This document shows, in pieces, positions 1 through 9,051 of a stretch of DNA of 27,720 nucleotides. The stretch lies in the NCBI RefSeq assembly GCF_000002865.3, contig NW_001865047.1:711938-739657 (forward strand), given 5' to 3'. Every line of letters starts with the position of its first letter. Positions within the stretch are counted from its first letter, which is position 1. This stretch comes from Monosiga brevicollis MX1 (Eukaryota; Opisthokonta; Choanoflagellata; Craspedida; Salpingoecidae). Made by a program: the position numbers and the translations under genes. Under the pieces are notes generated by a model. That model ran no database searches. It had not been told where the DNA came from and saw only the letters and a list, made by a program, of their open reading frames with translations.

Positions 1-135
1 CGTCGTTGTCGTCCCGTTGGCCAGGCCAGCATCCGTCATCGTGTTGGTCGACCCCATCGCCGTGGTTGTAGGCATCGTCGTGGTCGTGGTCGTCGTAGGC
101 ATCGTTGTGGTCGTGGTCGTGGTCGTGGTTGTCAT
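1..135 (-). other. Thr-rich low-complexity linker at the window edge
   Basis: The reading frame continues through runs of ACG/ACC threonine codons (for example MTTTTTTTTTTMP) to the first base of the window. It looks like an O-glycosylated mucin-type spacer after the HYR array. What follows it lies outside the window. Confidence 0.75.
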
Positions 136-3100
136 GGGCTCGGTGTAGTTGACCCAGCTAAAAAGCGGCGCCACCCGATCCAACACGTTAAACTCCACAT
201 ACTGACTCACGTTGTTGCCGCACACATCTGTCACCGTAAAGGTCACAAAGTCCAGGTACGTGGCCGCACATCCCGGCACCCGCGACGTGTTGTCATAGTT
301 GTTCGTCCACGTCACCTCGTCGCCACAAGTGTCATACGCGCTGCCGTTGCCATGCGTCGCAAACCAAGTCGCAAACTGCGCCCCGTTGCCCATGCCGTCG
401 CACTCCACCGTCAAATCACTCGGCGCCGGTGCCAGCGTCGGTGCCTTGGTATCAATCACCTCCAGCACCTGCGTCGCATTGTCCGTGTTCCCGCAGTGAT
501 CCGTCGCCAGCACCCCACGATACAACGTTCGCTCATGCGCGCATCGTCCCGGCACCGCCTCGTCCGAAAACGTCACCACAGGGTCCGTATCGCACACATC
601 CGTCACGTTCATGTCCGACTCGCTCGGGATCGCATCACACTCATAAATCCCGTCCGCGCGCACACCCAGCAGGGCGGGCGGCCGGCGATCCACAATGTCA
701 ATGTACGACTCGATGGCCGCCGTGTTGTTGCAAATGTCCGTCGCGTAAAACGTCACGTTGTGCCGGCCCACCGACCCGCAGCTCACCTGCAGCGCATGCC
801 GGTCAAACGCCCACCGCACCGCGTCGCCGCACTGGTCCTCCGCCGTGCTGTTGCCGTGGATGGCCAGGTATTCGCCGATGATCGTCTCCGTCGAGTTGGG
901 ATCGCACTCCACCGTCAGCGTCTCCGGTCCCACGGGGAAGAGCGGACCCGTCGTGTCCACCACCGTGATGGTCTGCGTCTGCGTCGTGCTCAACCCGCAC
1001 GCGTCCGTCGCCGTCCACGTTCGTTCCACCTGATAGGCGTGACCACAGGCCGCGTCCTCGGGTCGCGCCGCCACCTGCTGCTCAGACACAAACGTCACCG
1101 TCACATTGGTGTCACATGCGTCCCCGGCCCGTACCACCGGCATGTCCGGTAGCTCCTCGTGGCACTCAATCGTCACGTTGGCCGGGAAGTTCTGGAAGTA
1201 CGGCGCCGTCGTGTCCCGGCGCACAATCTTGGCCGTCGTCGTCGTCGTCAGACCGCAGGGATCGTGTGCCGTAAACGTCACCGTCACCTCGCCCGTCTCA
1301 CTGCACGATGCCTCCAGACCCGCCTTGACCTCCTCGAAGTTGTTGCTGTACGTAATCGTGCCACCGCACTGGTCCGAGGCCATGGCCCCGCCCACCTGGT
1401 CCAACCACGGCTGGATCTCGTCCATCTGATCCGTGTTGTCGCACTCGAGCGGTAGGTCACGCGCCTCCACATCAAACACGGGGGCCACGTTGTCCGACAC
1501 CGTGTACGTCACCGACGCCGTGCGCTCGTTGCCGCACGGGTCCGACGTCCACCACGTCCGCACAAACGTGTACTCGTCCACGCACCGTCCGTCCGTCCGC
1601 TCATCCCAGAACGTCACGTTGACGTTGTCGCCGTCACACTGGTCCGTCGCCGTCACCGTCGTTCCGTCCGGTAGGGCATGGCACTCCGCCGGGTAAGCCT
1701 GCTTGGGCGGCAGGCCCACAAACTGAGGTGCCACGTTGTCCGTCGTCGTAAACACGGCCACCGACATGTCATGGCCTCCCTCCGTAAACGTCACCGACAC
1801 GTTGTACATGTGCGCCGCACAGCTGGCCGACGCTCCCTGCCAACCCACGTACGCCGACGAAATGGTCGGCGCACCGCAGTCGTCGTGGTCGTCCGGCTCG
1901 GCCCCAAACTCCTGCGCCGCCCACACACGCTGCTCCACCGTAAACGTGTCGCACGTCGACGTGCTGTCCTGCGGTGGCGTCTCAAACGTGCAGCGCACGC
2001 ACGCCTGGCCCGCTTCCAGACACTTGAACCCCGGCACCACCGTGCAGTTGTCAAAGCACCCGTCGATCCCGCCCAGCACACCGTCGTCGCACTCCTCGCC
2101 GGCCACGTGCAGACCATCACCGCAGATGGGCACGCACGACGGTGGCCCTTGGTTCCACGACCCGTCATTCTGGCACTGTCGCAAGCCGCTGTCCTCATTG
2201 GCCAGCTCAAAGCCCGTGTCACACGTGTACGTCGCCACGCTCGGATACCGATTGTCCAGCGACGTCCGCACTTGCCCGTGCGCAATGGTCGGCGCCACAT
2301 CGCACATGCGTCCAATGCAAGCCGTGGCTCCCGTGCCCAGCGTAACGTAGCCCGTCGGGCATGGCGTGCACGCCTCGTCCTGCGAGCTGCTCTTGTACGT
2401 GTTGATGGCACACTCGGTGCACGCACCCGTACCCGAGTTGTAGCCGTACCCCGCTCGGCACAGGCAGTCCGACTGCGCCTGCTGTCCGTTGGTGCTCGAA
2501 AACGCCGGGCATGGCTGGCACGTGTTGCCTGCACTCTGGCCAACCTTGTATGTGTCGACGCCGCAAGCCCGGCACGTGGGCTCGGGGTTGGTCCAGCTCT
2601 GGTCGGTCTTGCACACCGTCGAAGCTGATCCCACCAGCTCGTAGCCCGCCCCACATTGGAACGTCACCGTGGCCGGGTACCGCGATACCGTGGCACTGAT
2701 CGAACCGTAGGTCGGTGCCACCAACGCGTCACACAGCTTGCCCTGGCATTCCACCTCCGATCCCGTCCATGACGTGTCCGGGTTGCAAGTGCGCGTCGTC
2801 GTTCCGCTCTGACGCTCGTAACCCGCATCGCACGTGTACGTGGCCGTTGAGGGATACTTGTTGTTGTTCGTGGTCGATACGACGCCGTTGGTCGGTGCCG
2901 ATAGTGCTCGGCACGTCTTGGCCACACACGTCGGTGGGTTGGCATTCCAGCTCAACGTCGTGCCCGATGCCACACACGTGGCCGAGCTTGACCCAGACAG
3001 CGTGTAGCCGGCGTTGCATGTGTACGTCAACACGTCGCCCACAATCGGGTTGCTCACCACCGTGGCCACACCAAAGCTGTACGTGGGAACGGCCGGGCAC

Positions 3101-6100
3101 GGCAGCGGCTGGCACGTCGGCGCAGAGCCCGAGAAGGTGCGAGTGGCTTGGCAAGTGCGTGTCGCACTGCCCACCAGTTGGTAGCCGTCGTTGCACGAGT
3201 AGGTAATCGTGTCGCCGTAGTACGTGTTTCCACTGACCCGACCGTTGGCCGGTGCCGTCGCCGAGCCACAGCTCACGCGCGTGCACGTCATGGCCGAGCC
3301 ATCCCACGATACGCCCGAGGACGACGCCACGCAGGCGCGGCTCACATCGCCCGAGGCCCGTTCGTAGCCCGGGTTGCAGCTAGTGCGGATGGCATCGCGT
3401 TGCGTGTGAGGTGGGAACAATAAGTGATAGATGTGTCGCAAGGAAAGAAAAGAAAAGACAAAAGAAAAAACATGGACGGGGCACGCACACACCTGTACTC
3501 GGCAGTGACGGGGTAACGACGTGTCGAGTCCGAGTAGGAGATGGCACCATTGGAGACCGAGCCCAAGGAGGGGCAGGTCAGGCCAACACAGGTTCCAATC
3601 GAGGCGCCGCCACAGCCCGAGCTCGTGTAGCCATTGGGGCAGGCCGGGCAAGTGTAGCATGATGTCGTGAATGCCTGCCATGCATTCCAAGTGCCCATGC
3701 CACCATGCTCGTCATGAGGCCCACAGCATGTAACTCGTACAAAAGCATTTGCAACATGACACGGGCAACACTTACGTTGTCTGGTTGGTATTTGCCAGCA
3801 GGACAGCTCACACACGAACCAGCATTGGTCGTGCCACAGCCGCTTCGGTAGTATCCAGCCGAGCACGCCCCACAGCTTGTGCAAGAAAAGTACTGGTGAC
3901 TCGAGCTCGCCATGTATGTGTTCACAGGGCAGAACTGACACGAGCCCGGCCCAGAGCCACCACCGCATCCCGTGAGGTAGTAGCCCGCAGAGCAGGTTCT
4001 GCAACTGGTGCAGGTGGTGCCACGGTAACCACTCTGAGGCTGATATTGCACCGAGGTACAGGCTGTGCACGACCCAGTCGAGCTACCGCCGCAACCAGTC
4101 TGACGATAGCCAGGGTTGCACGCCGTGCCGCTACTGCTACACGAGTTGCATGTGGTGTAGCGATGGCCCGTGCTGGTCATAAAAGTACCACTAGCGCAGT
4201 TGGTGCAAGTTCCTGCACTCGTCGTGCTGGGGCCCGCCAAATAGGTCCCGGCACCACATGTGTTCCATGGTGAACAGCTCGTGATCCGGTGTGAGCTGCT
4301 ACTAATGTAGGTGGCACCGGCACAGGCCGTGCAAAAGCCGGCTCCGATACGAAGGCTGCCGCTGAGCGTCTCTGTGAAATAGTTTCCGGCGTTGCAGGTG
4401 GTAGCTGCCAAACAGGATGACGTGCGATGGGATGTTGACAACTGGTAAGTGCCAAATGCGCACGCCTAAGATGTGGTGATGCCACGAACAAGCGAGGATG
4501 TGTCAGCGTTTGGGGGGGTTCCAAGGCAACGATGAGCGCGAATGTGAAAGTCAATCGTCCAACGTACCGTGCAACTGGTCCCACTCTGGGAATTGCATGT
4601 ATACCCCGTGCCTTGGCCGCACGTCGGGCAGGATGTGCAAGAAGTCAAGCGATGGCTCGTTTGCGACTGATAGGTGTTGGCTGCGCACGATGTACAAGAG
4701 CCAGCACTGCTGGAACCACACGAGGCCTGATATTGGCCAGCACCACAAACAGTACCGGCGGTCGAACACGACTTGCACGAGCTCTGCCCCGTCGAGGTTT
4801 GGAATGTCCCCTAGACAGCGTTCATAACTGTGTCAGCTTCCAGCTGTGTGCGCGACAGCTAGTTTTGATCGAAAACATACCGAAGCGCAGTCTGTGCAGC
4901 CTGTTGCCATTGCTGAGCTTGAATAAGTTCCCTAAAACGTGTTGAACCATTCAAGTTACCAAATGGATTGTTCGTCACTCGTCGTGTGCGTGCCAAGTAC
5001 GGACCACAGGGCAATTTGTGCATGCTGTGTTCGTGTTCAAAGAGCTTGCGTATTTACCAGCCGTGCATGCTAAACAGGGATAGAGATGAGACTGCGTGTG
5101 CGGCGGCTGTCCAAATACCTTTTCTCAAATGCGCTGGTTGAAAATCGCTTTACGACGCACCTTGGCAACCATCAATCTCGATGTTTGAAGACAGCTTGTA
5201 GTAACCAGCTTGGCATACACACGAGTTGCAGCCTTGGGCATCGCAAGCGCTGGTGCAGAGGTTGCACGTGCCATCACAGTTCTCGTCACAGTGGGAGTCA
5301 TACGCACATCTGCGCAAGTTTTCATCACAACACCAACCCGGCTTCAGTGAGCATAATGACCCTCAAACTCTTTTGATACAAGCCGAGCGAGATTTTCAAG
5401 TTTCCTGACCCATCGCAGTCGCAACCTACGAACCCATGTGCATCAAAAGCAACAAAAATCAAGCCATGAAACCAGGTGCATTCACCAGCGTTGAAATTAA
5501 ACGCAGATATACAACATACCTCCACCCCACCAGCTGTCCTGTAAGCCGTGCGGGTTTCAAATAAAGTAAAAGGCGGCGCGGATGGAGCAGACGATGAGAC
5601 AGTTTTGCTGGCAAGAGGTTGCAACGCAGCTCTGATCTCTGGAGGATGACATCACTTACACAATCGCAAGAGTCGTCACAAGTTTGGACATCACAGCCAG
5701 TTTTGCAGCCCTAGTTGCAAAAAAAAAAGACAAATAATGAGTCAAAACCTTTGGCATGCTAGTGCACAAGACACAAAGTGGAAGGAAGCCGGTCGCCAAG
5801 CCTGAAGCCGGACAAAGACGTACATAATCATCGCAATCATAGCTAGCAGGGCAACCATTGTTGCAGCTCGTCGATGCGCACCCATTGCAATAACCACCCT
5901 TGCTGTTTCCAGCGGGAGTGTATGCAGCATCTCGTCGCTGGCGATATGCAATTGAATACTTCTCCGGGTTTTCGATCAGTCCTCGAATGCTTACGGTCTG
6001 TTGTTGATTATCCTTGCCGTTGTCAGCATCGCAGGATGCAAGCCTCTGGAGCTCCGTCAAGGTTTGAGCCCGAGGCAGGTATGCAACAGCTGTCACTGCG

Positions 6101-7332
6101 ACATGCTGTGTCCAGAGGGAGCGCAGCGAGTAGGGTTGAAATGATGTGATCATGTCTTGTAATTGGGAGCAGTGACCACCGGCCTCAGATGGATCATAAG
6201 CGAGTTGTAGCCAGGGAAGACCGAGGTCTGTCTTGACAACGTCTGACAGAATTGTATGAACAGCTGAGCAGATGTTTGACTGCGACGTCACGCATGCTTG
6301 CTGCACAACGTCTTGCCAAGTGAGGCCATCTCGACCAATCGAGTAGGTCACATGAGCTGAGACTTGGTCTTTATCAGTCGTTGCGTAGTGGATCATTGAC
6401 TTTGGCAGGTACAAAATGTCACCGGGAAGCATTGTGAAAGTGTCACAGACCATATTGTCGATCTGGGCATAGTCAAAGCTAGTGCAACCTACACGTTGTC
6501 CGCGGCAGCAGAACATGAAACTTGTTGGACAGGATCATGGTTTTTTTTTTTTTTTTTTTTCATATCCATATATTTTGCAGTGGCGTACCTTCAACGTGTT
6601 TAATTTGAATTTCATGCAACTGGGCTAGTTCTGCCGGTGAAGCCGAGGGCCAAGTCTGACTACTGTTGAGAGCTTGACATAGGTGCCATTCTTTTTGGCC
6701 AGTGACTTGAACCACAAAAACGTCATAGCTACCATGGCGGAGCACAACGAGGTGAGATACACGGGCGGCAAACGGGTAAGCGGGCAGCACACGCCAGGGG
6801 GCAGAGGCACTGACGGATCCGTGTGTGGCTTCAAGGCATGAGCTTGACCGGCGGAAATATACGCGTGGGCCGTGACCTCGGGAGAGCCAAAGACGTCGCT
6901 GATGAGCATTTCAATTGGCTCTTTACTTACGCTCATGTGCTCGCGCCGAATGACGGCAGATTGGCCAGAGCGATAGAATTGGTCACTGTAGTCCATCCAG
7001 GTGGCGGCCTTGGGGAAGGGGAGCTTGGTGCTGTTGGCGGTCTTGAAGGAAAGAGCACTATCATCGTAGAGCTGCTGATATAGCTCGGTCATGAAGACAT
7101 CAATGTTTTGAAGGTCACCAAACCAGGAATCCAAGGGCATCAAGCTGTCCAGGTGGCGGGAAATGTGCAGGTAGTTGCGACGATAAAAGTTTTTGAAAAA
7201 GGTTGAGGCAGCGTTGGGGCCAACGAGGTCTGCAAGTTGAAACGGGTGAGCATGGTTGGCTGCGGGCATGGCTGAGAGCAAGATGCACAACAGCAAGGTG
7301 GCCAGCGTGGCCGGGTGGCCAGCGGCCGGCAT
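1..7332 (-). CDS. Secreted JmjC-type oxygenase fused to TNFR-like, sushi, DUF4215 and HYR modules (3' end outside window)
   Basis: Partial multi-exon gene, at least 2055 codons. My exons are 7332-6815, 6728-6589, 6488-5824, 5710-5660, 5341-5161, 5069-5005, 4931-4881, 4810-4568, 4465-3776, 3674-3493 and 3379-1 (open at the edge). All junctions keep phase and all introns are GT-AG. The start is the first ATG of the frame; it gives a hydrophobic signal peptide (TLATLLLCILLSAMPAA). Domain order: signal peptide, JmjC/Cupin_4 domain (about residues 30-290), a linker, Cys-rich TNFR/GCC2_GCC3-like repeats (about 415-895), sushi domains, two more Cys-rich repeats, another sushi, a DUF4215-like motif, about six HYR-like modules, then a Thr-rich stretch. 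Expected location is extracellular or secretory lumen. Substrate and partners are unknown, and whether a membrane anchor lies beyond position 1 cannot be seen. The least certain junctions are the acceptor at 5342 and the GTCCGT donor at 5004. Confidence 0.85.
136..2009 (-). other. HYR-like repeat array
   Basis: About six modules of roughly 80-95 residues are each opened by a D-[NTR]-x-x-[AGP]-P-x-[FL] boundary (DNVAPQF, DNVAPVF, DTTAPYF, DTTGPLF, DRRPPAL, DTKAPTL, DRVAPLF). They carry an ECD-type strand, a DxCG turn and a TWTATDACG-like strand. The pattern matches HYR and the related repeats of bacterial gliding/adhesion proteins. A diverged unit (about 1750-2009) precedes them. There is no intron in this stretch. 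The likely role is a rigid extracellular stalk or adhesive arm. Confidence 0.8.
2010..2136 (-). other. DUF4215-like / myxobacterial Cys-rich motif
   Basis: A short module starts CGDGLHVAGEECDDG and continues GGIDGCFDNC and VVPGFKC. This matches the 'CGDG....GEECDDGN..GDGCS..C' pattern of DUF4215 and myxobacterial disulfide repeats. It sits between the last sushi domain and the HYR-like array in the same uninterrupted exon. Such modules are common in bacterial surface proteins and in ciliates, and rarer in animals. Function unknown. Confidence 0.75.
2137..3587 (-). other. Sushi (CCP) domains with two interposed Cys-rich repeats
   Basis: Six CCP-type units can be read, each with four cysteines, a central 'YTCxxGY' motif (YSCNDGYQLVG, YTCNAGYTLSG, YTCDAGYERQSG, FQCGAGYELVG) and a late W..PTC-like end. 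Between the fifth and sixth, at about 2340-2590, are two further TNFR-like repeats (CGVDTYKVGQSAGNTCQPCP and CAINTYKSSSQDEACTPCP). The first CCP is split by the 113-bp intron 3380-3492 and its upstream half shares an exon with a TNFR-like repeat. These modules usually mediate protein or glycan binding. Confidence 0.85.
3588..5863 (-). other. TNFR / ephrin-receptor-like Cys-rich repeat array
   Basis: Exons 3-10 carry Cys-rich repeats of roughly 45 residues, with motifs such as CSAGYYLTGCGG, GSCVSCPAGKYQ and SSSHRITSC. They resemble TNFR/NGFR and GCC2_GCC3 modules of extracellular proteins. The first Cys-rich motif (YCNGCASTSCNNGCP) is in the same uninterrupted exon as the third iron ligand of the JmjC domain (exon 6488-5824), so the two regions belong to one gene without any splicing assumption. 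Exons 7-9 are phase 0 at both ends, which allows repeat gain by exon duplication. Confidence 0.8.
6277..7245 (-). other. JmjC / Cupin_4 oxygenase domain within the large secreted protein
   Basis: Three exons encode a domain laid out like the NO66/MINA53 (Cupin_4) family. It has an N-terminal FFKNFYRRNYLHISRHL segment like the family's 'FF..YW.KKPLLI' element. The metal-binding HxD lies in HALKPHTDPYDVF (H170 and D172), followed by VVQVTGQKEWHLC, and the third ligand is in PGDILYLPKSMIHYAT (H253). HTDP is joined to YDVF by removing an 86-bp intron (6729-6814, donor GTCAGT), which restores the family spacing. Known family members hydroxylate protein side chains using Fe(II) and 2-oxoglutarate. 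The iron triad is directly visible; 2-oxoglutarate binding and activity are inferred. Confidence 0.85.
6541..6560. repeat. T20 homopolymer inside intron 2 of the JmjC-fusion gene
   Basis: An uninterrupted run of twenty T on the plus strand (poly-A in the transcript) lies in the 100-bp intron 6489-6588. Its length is likely to vary between individuals or assemblies. Confidence 0.95.
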
Positions 7333-7884
7333 GTTCGCGTTGATGGCACCAGAAAGAAAGGCAATGGGCAGCCTCACGGCCACACTACCCAAGCCAGGTC
7401 AAATCCAACAGGCTGTGGTGGAAATGCACAATGTGGTTTCCAGAAAGGAGCGAAGAGCAAAAAATGACAGTGCGTGAGTGCCAGCGGTGGAAACAAAAGC
7501 GCCGTCCACCACTTTGAATGCAGTCGAGGTGGATGAGAAATAGGTGTGTGTGTGTGTGTATTGTGGAAGGGGTCAAGGTGAGCGCGGGGTGGCGGTTATC
7601 CCAGAGCAGCGCTCGCTGGAGGTGCGGCCCGACGAGGAAAAAAAAAACAAAATCGTGGTGGAGAGAAACTGTGCCCCAGCGGCCCGTCGATCCGCAACAC
7701 ACCTCGCAAAGGAAAGGGGCGGAGGTTGCTTTCTTGTGGCCGGCGATCTGGATGCCCGAGCACACCTCACCAGCGAGCAAGAGCGCAAGCGAAGGGCGGT
7801 GACGCGGAAGAGATGAGTGATGCTCAACCAACCGCAAGACATGGAATTACACAAACTCGATGACCTGCTGGGAAATGTGCTCGC

Positions 7885-7994
7885 AACACACCCACACACA
7901 CACCCACACACACACACGAACTGACACATACCCATACATTCGTTCACACACACAAACACACACACACACACAAACATACACACACACACACACA
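7885..7994. repeat. Interrupted (CA)n tract
   Basis: CA dinucleotide runs are broken by CCC, AAC and short unique segments, so this is a degenerate microsatellite. It is followed at once by ATGCATGATG and the region leading to the CT tract. Confidence 0.9.
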
Positions 7995-8088
7995 ATGCAT
8001 GATGTCCTCATTCAAACATGAACCCCATACGTGCCCACTCCATTTCTGCAATGTGAAATGTCAACATCAGTTTCTACATCACCTTTTG

Positions 8089-8262
<174 letters not shown>

Positions 8263-8394
8263 TCCACCCCCAATGACAGTTCCACCCACAAATCATAGAG
8301 CTCGTTGTCTCACGTCAGAACCAAGCGCTGACGTACAGACGTAAACGAGGTGGTGGTGTGCTGTGGCTTTGGATCTCGCCAACACACCCGTATT

Positions 8395-8466
8395 GGTCCC
8401 TGTTCCCCCGACAGGCAAGACAATGGCCACATCGGTCCCAGTCCCCCGCAGGCTAGACAATGGCAT
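8395..8466. repeat. Imperfect tandem duplication, unit about 39 bp
   Basis: GGTCCCTGTTCCCCCGACAG at 8395 and GGTCCCAGTCCCCCGCAGG at 8434 begin two similar segments. Both continue into GACAATGGC. The copies differ by several substitutions and small indels. Confidence 0.7.
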
Positions 8467-8717
8467 GACGACCATGCCACCCCCCATAAACGTGGCGGCA
8501 GAGTCAGAAATTGTCACATTCGACAATAATAACGTCATGGGCATTTGATGAGTGAGGGAGTTGATCCGGAGGGAAAAAAGCCAGTGCACAGCTGCAACTG
8601 TAGAGAGCGAGCAATGTGAAATTCATTCATGACACAAAGACAAGCGAGCGAACAGCACTCGCTGATCACAAAAGGTTTTCACAGCATCGCCATCTTGTGT
8701 TTTTTTTTTGGCGGGGT

Positions 8718-8737
8718 GGGGGGGGGGGGGGGGGGGG
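8718..8737. repeat. G20 homopolymer next to a T9 run
   Basis: T9 (8701-8709) is followed by GGCGGGGT and then twenty G. Such a run can form a G-quadruplex and is prone to slippage and assembly error. Confidence 0.9.
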
Positions 8738-9051
8738 CAAAAGAGGCAAAGAAACGGCTCAAAACGCCAGAGCACATCTGCTGGCCACACGACATGGTAT
8801 GCAAAACAAAGAGTGAATCGTCCCTGAGGATGTGGGAGATGCGGACGAGCGTGTTAAATTTATGTCACAAATGCCAACATTGCAACTGGTGTTCACGCCA
8901 CTCGGGCGCACATGACCTGTATTGAGCCAGATCAATCAGTCCTTGGATGAAACACAAAATCAAAGACACTGTTCGATTGAGAGGTTAAAAAAAAAGTCCG
9001 AGACTATTTTCTGGCCACAAAATCGAGCAGGCTTGGAGCTGATGGGTGGAT

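Noticed and set aside
352-1152. Long open frame on the plus strand (266 codons)
   Set aside because: It is the antisense of the HYR-like array; its Arg/His-rich composition is what a shadow frame of GC-rich coding DNA gives.
1791-2654. Long minus-strand frame (287 codons) in another phase
   Set aside because: Arg/Ala-rich and without domains; the frame with sushi and HYR motifs runs through the same bases without a stop.
5560-5640. Possible extra Cys-rich exon (SCVATSCQQNCLIVC) in the intron 5342-5659
   Set aside because: It would need an intron of only about 28 bases before it and has no good donor after it; joining 5660 to 5341 gives a clean in-phase Cys-rich sequence without it.
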